A stretch of DNA of 64,000 bases. It comes from Salipaludibacillus sp047795645 (lineage in GTDB: Bacteria; Bacillota; Bacilli; Bacillales; Salisediminibacteriaceae). The position numbers and the translations under genes are program-made. Below, piece by piece: positions 32,177 to 41,528 of the stretch. The DNA lies in contig NZ_CP181045.1 of the NCBI RefSeq assembly GCF_047795645.1, positions 4,712,001 through 4,776,000 of the forward strand. Reading direction: 5' to 3'. A model generated the notes under the pieces. That model had not been told where the DNA came from and made no database searches. It saw nothing but the letters and a program-made list of their open reading frames with translations. How positions within the stretch are numbered: the stretch's first letter is position 1; each line of letters opens with the position of its first letter.

Positions 32177-34786
32177 ATGGTTAAGAGAAAGTTATCGATC
32201 TTCATGGTGATAGTAATGATATTCTCATTGTTCTCAGCTAGTGGGATATCGGCGAATACTAATGATTCAGAGGGTGAACGACCACATTGGAGGTTTGACT
32301 TTGGAACAGAGTCGAGTTCTGTAGCAGGTGGATATACGAAAGTATCCGATTTAACTGGATATACAAGTGACAGGGGTTATGGATTTGATGAAGTAAATGA
32401 AGGCAACTCGGAAGATCAAGGGGATGATTTAAGGAGAGATTTTGTTTTAGCGCATGGACATACCTTTACGGTAGATCTACCGGATGGGGAATATGATGTT
32501 CAAATAACTACTGGGTCTAACTGGGATTATAATGAAACAACCTATTCACTTCAAGGTGGAGAGCTACAAGGTGGAGAGGGCACAAATGGTGGAGAATTTA
32601 TCACTTATGAAGATACAGCAGTTGTTTCAGATGGTGAATTAACTATCTATTTTTCAGGAGCGTGGGCGCGGATTAATGCAATTGAAATTATCGAAAAAGA
32701 CGTTGATGATCCACTACAATACAAATTTGACTTAGGAACACAGGCAAGTCCCATAGAGGACGGATATACGAAAGTATCTGAAGTAACTCTATATGATAGT
32801 GATAAAGGGTATGGACTTGATAGTGCAGCGGGATCTAGAGATCAAGCTAATAATTTGACTAGAGATTTCGTAATAGCAGGTGGCAATAGTTTCAAGGTAG
32901 ATTTACCGAATGGCGATTACAAAACGATAATAACAACTGGAGCTGAGTGGGATGATAATCAAACAAGCTATTCACTTCAAGGTGGAGAAGTAAGGGGTGG
33001 AGAACTTACAAGTGCAGGGAATTTTATCACTTATGAGGATACAGTACCAGTGGAGAATGGGCAATTAGATATAAGTTTCTTAGATGATGCACGGATTAAT
33101 GCAGTAGAAATTGTGCCAGTTTTAATGATAACTAGCTTAGAAGTTTCAGAAATATCTTTAGGACAAGATTCATATGTTATCTTAAACTGGGATAGCATGG
33201 ATGAGGCTGAATCGTATGACGTGTTCCGTAAAGAAGAAGGAGAAGATCGCTTTACTCTCATCGACAATACTTCCGAATCAAACTATAAAGATGAAACAAC
33301 AGAAATAGGTAATACTTACACATATGCTGTTTCTCCAGTATCTGATTTAGATATTGAATCAGTGAGAAGTAATGAAGTGACAGTTTCTATGATTGACGAG
33401 AACGTTTCTGCTCCACGTAATCCTATGGGATTAAAGTTAGTAGAAGAATTGACGGAAGAGGAAGTTACAATTTCATGGAACAGAGTGAATGATGCAGATC
33501 TCTACTATGTGTATCGTACTCGCTTTCATGAAGATCAACTTCCTAATGTGGAAGAATCATTTGAGCGCATCGGAGTAACGGATGAACTTACTTTCACGGA
33601 TGAAAACATTTATTCTTCCAATCCTTACTATTACGTTGTGATGGCAGTGAATGAAGGTGGGATTTCAGAAGCCTCTCGAATTTTAGCAGCGCAAGCAGAA
33701 GAGAAATCAAAGAGGTTAAATAAAGGGTCTAGAGGACCATTTGATGCACGCGTCATCCAATCTGGTGATACTTGGAGAGCTATTAATCGTGGAGTTGTTT
33801 ATTCTGGCGATGACATGCTTGAAGCAATGCAAGCGGCTGTTGACAGTTTAACTTCTGATCGTACTTCTCAAGAGAAAGTAATTGTTCGTGGTTCTGGAAC
33901 CATTCCAGGCGATGAGTCACTTGACTTACCGAGTCATACTTCTTTCGAGGTAGATGGAACGATTCACGTGGAAGGTACAGGAGATCCTTTCAGTTATGGA
34001 GATCATTCCGCTGCAGTACGTATTTTGCATGCAGAGAATGTATCCATTCCAAGATTAAATATAACGGGAACACCGAACTACGGTATTTTCGTACGCACAT
34101 CAGAAGATATTCACTTAGGACAGATTGACCTTCGTTTAGATGGTGGTCTTGGTCTTCGTATCGAAAGCCGTGATGATGATAGTGTTTATGGAACTCGTGA
34201 TGTACGCATTGATGATGTGTATGTTTCCGGAACGAGCGATCATGGTGTGGAAACGTATGGAGTGGACGGTATTAGTATCGGAAATGTTACTGCAGTAAAT
34301 ACTGGATATGCAGGTGTTTTGTTGAATGATACGATTAATGCGGAAATAGACACAGTTTATGGGTACGGAGCAGGAACAGGTACTGGGTATGCAGCATTTC
34401 GTATGGCGAATCGAAATGGTAACATCGATGATGAATATACTAAAAATATCTCTGTAGGTGAAGTAATCGCCCGTGGAGGAGGAAGGGGAATCTTCAGTGT
34501 ATCTCGAAGTGGAGGAGCTGTAATCGAGCGTGTGGACATTGCTAACACAGGAAACAACGCTATGCTCATAGAAAACAGCTTCAACATTACAATTGAAGGT
34601 GGTGTAGTTGAGGGACCATCTGGAATTCGTATTGCAGCTCGTTCTGATATGCCTAACACATCAGATATACTAATGAAAAATCTAACTTTACGAAATTCAG
34701 AAATTCTTGAGTCACCATGCGGGGAGAACGTTGAATTCCGCAATATTACTTTGGAGAATAGTACGATGGACATCTGTAGTGAGTAA
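32177..34786 (+). CDS. Secreted multidomain beta-helix protein, probably pectin/polysaccharide-active
   Basis: The product has 869 residues. A signal peptide (cleavage after about ISAN at ~27) is followed by two homologous ~140-residue modules (RFDFGTESSSVAGGYTKVS; KFDLGTQASPIEDGYTKVS). These resemble the galactose-binding-like modules of rhamnogalacturonan acetylesterases and lyases. Two fibronectin-III-like domains (~320-410, ~415-510) come next, then a right-handed parallel beta-helix (~540-869) with repeated short strands (ISIGNVTAVNTGYAGVLLNDT; ISVGEVIARGGGRGIFSVS). The fold is that of pectate lyases and polygalacturonases, but I cannot identify catalytic residues, so the activity is open. 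RBS is AAGGAGG, with a cre-like site upstream. Confidence 0.75.
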   Translation: MVKRKLSIFMVIVMIFSLFSASGISANTNDSEGERPHWRFDFGTESSSVAGGYTKVSDLTGYTSDRGYGFDEVNEGNSEDQGDDLRRDFVLAHGHTFTVDLPDGEYDVQITTGSNWDYNETTYSLQGGELQGGEGTNGGEFITYEDTAVVSDGELTIYFSGAWARINAIEIIEKDVDDPLQYKFDLGTQASPIEDGYTKVSEVTLYDSDKGYGLDSAAGSRDQANNLTRDFVIAGGNSFKVDLPNGDYKTIITTGAEWDDNQTSYSLQGGEVRGGELTSAGNFITYEDTVPVENGQLDISFLDDARINAVEIVPVLMITSLEVSEISLGQDSYVILNWDSMDEAESYDVFRKEEGEDRFTLIDNTSESNYKDETTEIGNTYTYAVSPVSDLDIESVRSNEVTVSMIDENVSAPRNPMGLKLVEELTEEEVTISWNRVNDADLYYVYRTRFHEDQLPNVEESFERIGVTDELTFTDENIYSSNPYYYVVMAVNEGGISEASRILAAQAEEKSKRLNKGSRGPFDARVIQSGDTWRAINRGVVYSGDDMLEAMQAAVDSLTSDRTSQEKVIVRGSGTIPGDESLDLPSHTSFEVDGTIHVEGTGDPFSYGDHSAAVRILHAENVSIPRLNITGTPNYGIFVRTSEDIHLGQIDLRLDGGLGLRIESRDDDSVYGTRDVRIDDVYVSGTSDHGVETYGVDGISIGNVTAVNTGYAGVLLNDTINAEIDTVYGYGAGTGTGYAAFRMANRNGNIDDEYTKNISVGEVIARGGGRGIFSVSRSGGAVIERVDIANTGNNAMLIENSFNITIEGGVVEGPSGIRIAARSDMPNTSDILMKNLTLRNSEILESPCGENVEFRNITLENSTMDICSE

Positions 34787-34838
34787 GGAAGTTTCATATA
34801 TTCACTTATAAGCATGCAAAACACTCTATAAAAAATGG

Positions 34839-34873
34839 GGGAAGCTAGAAACTTAATAGTTGCTAGCTTCTCC
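34839..34873 (+). terminator. Probable terminator after the beta-helix gene
   Basis: GGGAAGCTAG pairs imperfectly with CTAGCTTCTCC. The T-rich tail is weak. The rest of 34787-35108 contains only the leader of the kinase gene. Confidence 0.5.
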
Positions 34874-35108
34874 TAATTGTTTTAAGAAATGCTTGTTAAT
34901 ACTCCGTAGAGTTACATTTATACATAAAACTTATTATTTTAGTTTCCAATGTGAACATTCCCCATATAACTTCACCTAATAAAAAATTATACGTTTAAGG
35001 CGAAAAAAGATAACGCGATCATTCAAATTTGTACGTACATTTATGATTGAAATACTTCATCATATCTTTTACAATAGATGTAATAACATATTATTGGAGG
35101 AAAATTAT

Positions 35109-36704
35109 ATGAGTGATGTGAAAAATGCAATTCAAAGTGGCAAAACAGTAATTGGTATTGAACTTGGTTCAACTCGGATTAAAGCAGTTCTTATTGGGGA
35201 GGATAATGCTCCGATTGCATCTGGAAGTCATGACTGGGAAAATAGTTTTGAGAACAACGTTTGGACCTATAGTGTTGACGATATTTGGAAAGGCTTACAA
35301 GATAGCTATCAAAAATTGGCTAAGGATGTAAAAGAGCAATATGGCGTCCCTCTGCAATCAGTAGGGGCGATCGGTTTTAGCGCAATGATGCATGGATATT
35401 TAGCTTTTGATAAAGATGGCGGGCTTCTAGTACCTTTCCGTACGTGGCGCAATAATTTTACCGAACAGGCTTCGAACGAATTAACGGAACTATTTAACTA
35501 CAATATTCCACAAAGATGGAGTATCGCTCACCTCTATCAAGCTATCTTAAATCAAGAAGAACATATTGCTAGTATTAGCTGCCAAACAACACTGGCAGGT
35601 TATATTCAGTGGAAACTGACTGGAAAAAAAGTTTTGGGAGTTGGTGAAGCATCCGGTGTATTTCCGATTGACTTGGATACAAAGAGTTTTAATCAAACAA
35701 TGATAGGGCAATTCAATGAATTGATTGAATCTAAGAATTTACCATGGAAGTTAGAAGATATTTTGCCTGACGTTTTAGTTGCGGGTGACAATGCAGGGGA
35801 ACTCACAGAGGAAGGCGCGAAACTTCTAGACCCTACTGGAGAGCTAAAGGCTGGTATTCCGCTTTGTCCGCCAGAAGGAGATGCTGGAACTGGGATGGTT
35901 GCCACAAACAGCGTAGCGAAACGAACTGGTAATGTCTCTGCCGGAACTTCTGCTTTTGCAATGGTCGTGCTGGAAAAAGACTTGTCTAAAGTCCATCCTG
36001 AAATCGATCTTGTGACAACACCAACAGGTAATCTGGTAGCGATGGCTCACTCAAATAACTGTTCTTCAGACTTAAATGCATGGGTTGGATTATTTGAAGA
36101 GTTTTCAAAATCAATGGGTATTGAAGTGGATAAGGATAAGTTATATGAAACGTTATTTAAACAAGCGCTTCAAGGAGATGCGGATGCTGGTGGCCTATTA
36201 TCTTATGGATATCTTTCCGGTGAACACATGACTCATTTCGAAGAAGGTCGTCCATTGTTTGTTCGTTCTTCAGAAAGTAATTTCAATCTTGCTAATTTCA
36301 TGCGTGTTCATTTATTTACCGCATTTGGCGCAATGAAAATTGGGATGGATATTTTGATGAAAGAAGAAAAAGTGAAATTGGATGAAGTTTTAGGTCATGG
36401 TGGAATTTTTAAAACAGAAGGTGTAGCGCAAGGTATCTTGGCCGGTGCTTTTAATGTTCCTGTATCTGTTATGGAAACGGCAGGGGAAGGTGGAGCATGG
36501 GGGATTGCCCTGCTTGGATCATATATGATTAACAAAACAGAAAATGAAACATTGGACGAGTATTTAAACGAGAAAGTATTTGCAAACCAAGCAGTGAAGA
36601 CGATGGATCCAGATCCGAAAGACGTAGCAGGATTTGAGAAGTTTATGGAAAGTTATAAAAAGGGACTTTCAATCGAAAGAGCAGCGGTAGAGAATCTTAA
36701 CTAA
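35109..36704 (+). CDS. FGGY-family carbohydrate kinase (xylulokinase/ribulokinase-like)
   Basis: The product has 531 residues from the ATG at 35109, which has TTGGAGG eight bases upstream; a frame from 35043 adds 22 residues without an RBS. The N-terminal FGGY domain starts IGIELGSTRIKAVLIGED (phosphate-1 loop) and has AIGFSAMMHGYLAFD. The C-terminal domain has GNVSAGTSAFAMV (phosphate-2) and LGHGGIFKTEGVAQGILAGAF (adenosine loop). Such ~530-residue kinases accompany pentose and uronate pathways in Bacilli and Clostridia; the substrate cannot be fixed. Neighbours are a beta-helix protein and a GH43 enzyme, in keeping with plant polysaccharide use. Confidence 0.88.
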   Translation: MSDVKNAIQSGKTVIGIELGSTRIKAVLIGEDNAPIASGSHDWENSFENNVWTYSVDDIWKGLQDSYQKLAKDVKEQYGVPLQSVGAIGFSAMMHGYLAFDKDGGLLVPFRTWRNNFTEQASNELTELFNYNIPQRWSIAHLYQAILNQEEHIASISCQTTLAGYIQWKLTGKKVLGVGEASGVFPIDLDTKSFNQTMIGQFNELIESKNLPWKLEDILPDVLVAGDNAGELTEEGAKLLDPTGELKAGIPLCPPEGDAGTGMVATNSVAKRTGNVSAGTSAFAMVVLEKDLSKVHPEIDLVTTPTGNLVAMAHSNNCSSDLNAWVGLFEEFSKSMGIEVDKDKLYETLFKQALQGDADAGGLLSYGYLSGEHMTHFEEGRPLFVRSSESNFNLANFMRVHLFTAFGAMKIGMDILMKEEKVKLDEVLGHGGIFKTEGVAQGILAGAFNVPVSVMETAGEGGAWGIALLGSYMINKTENETLDEYLNEKVFANQAVKTMDPDPKDVAGFEKFMESYKKGLSIERAAVENLN

Positions 36705-36807
36705 ATATATATCTAGTAAATCTTAGCGCGGCAGGGGATTGATTTCTCTGTCGTGTTTTTTGTTGAAAATTATCCAGACGAGACATCTTGATCTTGTTCG
36801 ATATGAT

Positions 36808-36836
36808 ACGGCACAAGGGGGTGCCCCTTGTGCCGT
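36808..36836. terminator. Perfect 13-bp G+C-rich hairpin between convergent genes
   Basis: ACGGCACAAGGGG pairs with CCCCTTGTGCCGT around GTG. It lies between the convergent kinase and ftsW-like genes and may stop both. No long T-run is present on either side. Confidence 0.6.
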
Positions 36837-36898
36837 TAAAAAGAAATTAGTTATCTATGAAATTGGTGCTCTAGACACTATGCGCTGCATGTGAAATA

Positions 36899-38212
36899 CT
36901 ATAATTTCACTATCGTCGGCTCTACAATATCTTTTCTCCGATAGACGTTAAGAATAAGGCCTAAAATGGCAGAGTAGAAGAATAGCATACTCCCTCCATA
37001 ACTGATAAACGGTAGAGATACGGCCATTATCGGTACTATTCCAAAACCCATTAGTATGTTCCAAAAAGCGGGAACGGAAATGATTGTAGCACCGCCTATG
37101 ACTAACAATCTCCCATATAGATCTTTTGTTTTAAAAGCATTTAGGGCAATTCGCGATATAAATATCAACAAGAGGAGACAAAGGCTGATTCCAAATAGCC
37201 ATCCGAGAGAATAGACGAGATAAGGGAAAGCGAAATCTGTATGAGCAAACGGAAGGGACCCTGTCTGAGTGTAGAGACCATTACCAAACCAGCCTGCTTG
37301 GGAAAGAATATCCCTAACCACAATGTACATATATCCTTCTTCATTTGGATTAGCAGATGGATTTATAAATGCAAATAGTCTATGAAATAAATAAGTGCCA
37401 CGAAAAGTAAGGGTTATTATTATAATAAAAACAATCCCCACGGTTAAAAAAGGAGTTGCTAACTTCATTGCAAATTTTTTAGGTACTTGAGAAAAAGCAA
37501 ACATTGTTAACACGTAGCAAAAGTAAATGATGCTCAACATAAAGTGAGGAAGCAACATATAGAAAAAGATTGGTGTCCAGAATAGAAAAAACAGTAACAC
37601 TTGTTTTTTCACTCTATTAAACTCATTAATCTTATTCATAATCCCTGCCCAAGCAAGGAAAAATAAAAATAACGTTATGGTTACGTCAACGTGAAATCCT
37701 CCAAATGCCATCCACCTTGCAGCACCATTGATCGTTATACCAAATGAGTAGGTGTATAAAAGTATCAGCAATCCACTGCCGTAAAAGAACATCCAAAGGT
37801 TTTTAAGTTTTCGATAATCAAAGAAAAGAAATCCTAAGATTACAAAGGTAGCAAGGGTGTACCAGATTGCATGTCGCTGCATAAAATACAAGCTTGATTC
37901 AAAGACTTCTTCAATACCACCAACAAGCGGAAGAAAACTAATCCCTGCAATAATGAGAAATAACGCGATAAGGATCCAATCCATTCTTGGTTTATGAAGG
38001 CGATTTAAGTTTTCTCCAATAGTAAAGGGGTTTCCCATTTCTTTAATTGCCTTTTTATCTGCCTCCTCTTTAGAAGAGTCTCTCTTCTGGAAAGATTGGC
38101 TTAGCTCTACTAAGTGACTATGAAGCTCTTTTTTGATCATGCCGTGCGCTCCCTTGGATTTCACTTTAGAGGTAACTTTACGTAGAAATTCTTCGAAAGC
38201 TGCAAAACTCAT
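36899..38212 (-). CDS. SEDS-family (FtsW/RodA/SpoVE) protein with N-terminal HAAS/permease-prefix domain
   Basis: The product has 437 residues. Residues 1-75 form a soluble helical prefix (KELHSHLVELSQSF...EADKKAIKEMGNPFTIGENL) of the HAAS/permease-prefix type found with PadR-like regulators. About ten transmembrane helices follow. The SEDS catalytic loop is present: PFAHTDFAFPYLVYSLGWLFGI, with the essential Asp of HTDF, although the usual Glu-Glu-x-G is replaced by S-L-G-W. Such proteins polymerise lipid II together with a class B PBP; none is encoded nearby. It overlaps the PadR-like gene by four bases and is controlled by the ECF sigma operon. Confidence 0.85.
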   Translation of the reverse strand: MSFAAFEEFLRKVTSKVKSKGAHGMIKKELHSHLVELSQSFQKRDSSKEEADKKAIKEMGNPFTIGENLNRLHKPRMDWILIALFLIIAGISFLPLVGGIEEVFESSLYFMQRHAIWYTLATFVILGFLFFDYRKLKNLWMFFYGSGLLILLYTYSFGITINGAARWMAFGGFHVDVTITLFLFFLAWAGIMNKINEFNRVKKQVLLFFLFWTPIFFYMLLPHFMLSIIYFCYVLTMFAFSQVPKKFAMKLATPFLTVGIVFIIIITLTFRGTYLFHRLFAFINPSANPNEEGYMYIVVRDILSQAGWFGNGLYTQTGSLPFAHTDFAFPYLVYSLGWLFGISLCLLLLIFISRIALNAFKTKDLYGRLLVIGGATIISVPAFWNILMGFGIVPIMAVSLPFISYGGSMLFFYSAILGLILNVYRRKDIVEPTIVKL

Positions 38213-38643
38213 AATGACACCTCCACTAGTAGCTGTTTAAGCGATGTTCGTTGCATATCGCTTCCTTGTTTAGAAGCTTCTAAGTATTTTTTCCCTATTA
38301 CCGTTAAGGAATAATATTTTTTATCTCCAATCCATTTAGAAGTGAGAATCTCTTTGTTTTCTAGTAAATGTAACAGTGTATATAACTGTCCTTCATTGTT
38401 TTGAAAACTGAGGACATTGTTTTGAAAAAGGTCGCTGGAAATTTCAAAACCGTGTTTTGCTTCATCTTGAAGTGTTTCGAATAGAGCTAGAAGGGTTTCT
38501 TCCTTCCAAAAATGAAGGTGTGGTTGAGATTGATTTCCTCGTATCGTTTCTTTCACTGCATTTTTACGCTCATCGGAAAAGGAAAGGTCCTTAAATACTG
38601 TTTTTTTCATGGCATTCTTTAGGTTAGTGAATGGATCATTCAT
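38209..38643 (-). CDS. PadR-like winged-helix regulator or sigma-operon accessory protein
   Basis: The product has 144 residues. Residues ~45-125 form a PadR-type winged helix (EETLLALFETLQDEAKHGFEISSDLF; EGQLYTLLHLLENKEILTSKWIGDKKYYSLTVIGKKYL). The N-terminal ~40 residues are an extra charged helical segment. It sits between an ECF sigma factor and a HAAS-FtsW protein, with four-base spacing and overlap. PadR and HAAS domains are commonly paired, so this protein may bind the prefix domain of the FtsW-like protein. That interaction is inferred. Confidence 0.75.
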   Translation of the reverse strand: MNDPFTNLKNAMKKTVFKDLSFSDERKNAVKETIRGNQSQPHLHFWKEETLLALFETLQDEAKHGFEISSDLFQNNVLSFQNNEGQLYTLLHLLENKEILTSKWIGDKKYYSLTVIGKKYLEASKQGSDMQRTSLKQLLVEVSL

Positions 38644-38646
38644 CGC

Positions 38647-39195
38647 TTAAACCTCCTCTATCATGTTGTCTTTTAATAATTCTTTCGCACGTTTTAACCT
38701 AGTTTTTATCGTATTTATATTTACTCTAGTAACGTTGCTTATTTCTGCTAATGATAGCTCCTCGTAGTAATGGAGAAACACCACTTCTCTGTACTTTAAA
38801 TGTAGAGACATCACAGCATTCATCAACCTGGTTTCTTCATTTTTCGCAATGATCTCTTCCTCAACGGTTTTTGACGTGGAAGGGGTATAGGTTAGTATTT
38901 TCTCGTTTAGGATAATTTTACGATAATGCCAGCTTCTCAAGTAATCTTTGCAGTGATTGCTTGCAATTCGGTATAGCCAAGTTTTTATTTTCGCCTGCTG
39001 ATTAAACTGATCTAGTTTTTCATAGCACTTAATAAAGATCTCCTGTGTTAAATCCTCCGCTGTCGTTCGATTTTTTACATATGTATAAACAAGATGTAGG
39101 ATAGCATCGCTATATTCATCGATTAATTGATCAATAATAAGTTCCCTGTCGTCGACACATTTATCTGTAACTGATACTTGATCGAATTCATTCAT
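38647..39195 (-). CDS. ECF-type RNA polymerase sigma factor
   Basis: The product has 182 residues. Region 2 (DAILHLVYTYVKNRTTAEDLTQEIFIKCYEKLDQF...KTWLYRIASNHCKDYLRSW) and region 4 (AVMSLHLKYREVVFLHYYEELSLAEISNVTRVNINTIKTRLKRAKELL) are both complete. There is no classical transmembrane anti-sigma gene; the PadR-like and HAAS-FtsW genes take that place. An ECF-type promoter lies just upstream (39223-39249), so the operon is probably autoregulated. Confidence 0.95.
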   Translation of the reverse strand: MNEFDQVSVTDKCVDDRELIIDQLIDEYSDAILHLVYTYVKNRTTAEDLTQEIFIKCYEKLDQFNQQAKIKTWLYRIASNHCKDYLRSWHYRKIILNEKILTYTPSTSKTVEEEIIAKNEETRLMNAVMSLHLKYREVVFLHYYEELSLAEISNVTRVNINTIKTRLKRAKELLKDNMIEEV

Positions 39196-39222
39196 CCACG
39201 TATCACCTCTTCCTACATTTTA

Positions 39223-39249
39223 GACGAAACGAATTCCCTTTTGGTTTGA
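39223..39249 (-). promoter_or_regulatory. ECF-type promoter of the sigma-FtsW operon
   Basis: On the minus strand TCAAAC (-35), a 17-bp spacer and CGTC (-10) match the AAC...CGTC pattern of Bacillus sigma-M/W/X-like promoters. It lies about 28 bp before the sigma gene start, so autoregulation is likely. Confidence 0.6.
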
Positions 39250-39321
39250 AAATTTAAAAGAAATTTATAATCAGTTCCTCTTTTGAAATTAAAGACTATG
39301 ATAGAATTATATACAATAACC

Positions 39322-39335
39322 TGTATTCGCTTACA
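39322..39335 (-). promoter_or_regulatory. cre box (CcpA site) upstream of the GH43 gene
   Basis: On the minus strand TGTAAGCGAATACA matches TGnAAnCGnnnnCA at every defined position. It lies ~60 bp upstream of the start codon, so carbon catabolite repression is expected. Confidence 0.75.
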
Positions 39336-39393
39336 CAAAATACTATGATCCATAGTGAAAAAGGAGCTAACATACTAGACTTGAAAGGAGAAA

Positions 39394-40914
39394 ATGATGA
39401 ATAAAATTACTTTAACGAATCCTATTTTTTGGTCTGATGTCCCAGATGTAGATGTTATAAGGGTTGGAACAGCTTATTATATGGTTAGTACGAGCATGCA
39501 TACGATGCCAGGTTGCCCTATTATGAAGTCAGAGAATTTAGTAGATTGGGAGATCATCAGCTATATTTTTGATAACATGGAGGATAACGATGCCCATAAT
39601 CTCATGGATGGTAAAGGAATTTATGGACAAGGTTCTTGGGCAGCAAGTTTGCGTTATCATAATGAAACGTTTTATGTGTGCTTTTCCAGTAATGATATGA
39701 ACAAGTTTTATATGTACAAGACGAAAGATATAGAAAGTGGGCAATGGTCACTTTCGACTATAGATGGACTTTATCACGATCCAGCCTTACTATTCGATAA
39801 AGATAGGGTATTTGTCATCTATGGTTGTGGTGCCATCCGCATTGTAGAGTTAACAGAAGATGCAACAGCAGTTAAACCAGGTGGAGTTAATCAATTACTG
39901 TTGGAAACAGAAACAGAAGGTATTGGTTTAAGGTGTGAAGGGTGTCATGCCTACAAAATCGATGGTAAGTATTATTTATTATTTATCGAATGGCCAACCG
40001 GTGAAAACCAACGGAGAAGGCAAATCTGTTATCGCTCAGACGAACTTCTAGGAGAGTATGAACGAAAGATTATTTTTGATGACGATATGGAATATCAAAA
40101 TAAAGGTATTGCACAAGGTGCGATTTTTCATACACCTGAAAATGAATGGTATGCGATGTTGTTTCAAGACCATGATGCTGTTGGTAGGATTCCCTATATT
40201 CTACCTGTAAACTGGGAGAATGGATGGCCGATGATAGGTATTGATGGTAAGACGCCAAAAGAGTTTGAGATAAACATGCCAGCTTCCTCTAAGAAACCTT
40301 TAGTGATCAGTGATGAGTTCGATCATAAAGAAAACAAGCTGGCCTTGAATTGGCAGTGGAATCATAATCCAAATAATAGTCTGTGGTCATTCACGAAACG
40401 ACCGGGGCATTTACGTTTACAAACAGGTAATGTAACCAACAATGTCTTGAATGCTAGGAATACGTTAACACAACGAACAGAAGGTCCAGCTTGTACAGGA
40501 ATTACCAAGATGGATATTTCAAACATGAAACCTGGAGATTATGCCGGATTGATTGCACTTCAGAATAGCTTTGGAACTGTTGGTGTAAAAGCAGAAGAAA
40601 ATGGCACTAACTACGTAATGATGTCAGAAAATCGTGGCAATGGTGATGAAGAAGCAGTTGATAAGAAAGTCATCGGTGGAAATATTATTTATTTAAAAAT
40701 AGAGTTCAACTTTGAGGATAGTATTGATATTGCGACATTTTACTACTCAGAAAATGGAATTGATTGGACAGAAATAGGTAATAAACTAAAAATGAGATAT
40801 ACGTTAGACCATTTTATGGGGTATCGTATAGGATTATTTAATTATGCTACTAAGCAAATTGGTGGTTATGTTGACTTTGAGTATTTTCACTATGGAAAAG
40901 AATCTATATCGTAA
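39394..40914 (+). CDS. GH43-family glycoside hydrolase (beta-xylosidase/arabinofuranosidase type), cytoplasmic
   Basis: The product has 506 residues and no signal peptide. The N-terminal five-bladed propeller begins TNPIFWSDVPDVDVIRVG, where an Asp around position 18 is the expected general base. The transition-state Asp is in YHDPALLFD and the general acid is Glu182 in RCEGCHAYKI. The C-terminal ~190 residues form a beta-sandwich (DEFDHKENKLALNWQWNHN...). This two-domain layout is that of intracellular xylosidases and arabinofuranosidases acting on imported oligosaccharides. RBS is AAAGGAG, upstream of two adjacent ATGs (39394 and 39397). A perfect cre box precedes it. Confidence 0.9.
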   Translation: MMNKITLTNPIFWSDVPDVDVIRVGTAYYMVSTSMHTMPGCPIMKSENLVDWEIISYIFDNMEDNDAHNLMDGKGIYGQGSWAASLRYHNETFYVCFSSNDMNKFYMYKTKDIESGQWSLSTIDGLYHDPALLFDKDRVFVIYGCGAIRIVELTEDATAVKPGGVNQLLLETETEGIGLRCEGCHAYKIDGKYYLLFIEWPTGENQRRRQICYRSDELLGEYERKIIFDDDMEYQNKGIAQGAIFHTPENEWYAMLFQDHDAVGRIPYILPVNWENGWPMIGIDGKTPKEFEINMPASSKKPLVISDEFDHKENKLALNWQWNHNPNNSLWSFTKRPGHLRLQTGNVTNNVLNARNTLTQRTEGPACTGITKMDISNMKPGDYAGLIALQNSFGTVGVKAEENGTNYVMMSENRGNGDEEAVDKKVIGGNIIYLKIEFNFEDSIDIATFYYSENGIDWTEIGNKLKMRYTLDHFMGYRIGLFNYATKQIGGYVDFEYFHYGKESIS

Positions 40915-40961
40915 CGTAATGAAGTTAAACTATAGTGTTGTAGTAACAATGACACTTGTCG

Positions 40962-40985
40962 AAGGGTTCTCCGGAGCCCTTTTTA
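40962..40985 (+). terminator. Terminator after the GH43 gene
   Basis: AAGGGTTC and GAGCCCTT pair around TCCG, then TTTT follows. It also lies at the end of the convergent membrane-protein gene. Confidence 0.75.
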
Positions 40986-41003
40986 TTTATGTTCTAAATC
41001 CTC

Positions 41004-41528
41004 CTACCATTGACCGTGAAACATCATTCTTTCCATCACTGCAACAATAAGTGTTGTAAGAACATTGACCGAAATAATCACGGTTAAAAGAACGCGTTTG
41101 TTTTTTGTATAATTCAAAAGGTAATAATAAATAACAGGTACTTCTAATGCTACTGTTAGGAATAGGTAACCTAATAAAATAATATAGTACGGACCAGATG
41201 AAAAGGCATCGTACCATGCATGTGACCAACTACCAGAAAAGCTTTGAAAACTAAGTGCTCTAAAGACATATGGAAGAAAAAACGAAGCGATATTTGCACC
41301 GATAATAATAAGTGCTCCTTTAATTGCTAAGGATAGCCTTTTACCTAGACCACCTAAAAACGAGATACCTATGATTTCAATGAAAAGAGTGATTGCGATA
41401 GCAAGGGGTAATATTTCCTTTGGACTTGATGTCAGCCATTGCCAAGAAGAATTAGCATAAACACTAGTCTGAAAAATAAGACTCACTAAAAGTAATATAA
41501 GCACCGTCTTAGAAAATAGTTTTTTCAA
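41004..41528 (-). CDS. Membrane protein with signal peptide, unknown function
   Basis: The start is probably the TTG at 41528 (GAGAGG upstream), giving 174 residues. It begins with a clear signal peptide (KKLFSKTVLILLLVSLIFQTSVYA), then four or five hydrophobic helices. A longer TTG start at 41543 would hide the signal peptide behind five residues. I do not recognise a family. Prolines and aromatic residues cluster in SHAWYDAFSSGPYYIILLGY. No operon partner; convergent with the GH43 gene. Confidence 0.65.
   Translation of the reverse strand: MKKLFSKTVLILLLVSLIFQTSVYANSSWQWLTSSPKEILPLAIAITLFIEIIGISFLGGLGKRLSLAIKGALIIIGANIASFFLPYVFRALSFQSFSGSWSHAWYDAFSSGPYYIILLGYLFLTVALEVPVIYYYLLNYTKNKRVLLTVIISVNVLTTLIVAVMERMMFHGQW

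Noticed and set aside
34357..34824. 155-codon ORF antisense to the beta-helix gene
   Set aside because: The repeated beta-helix codons make a long stop-free antisense frame; no start signal or homology.
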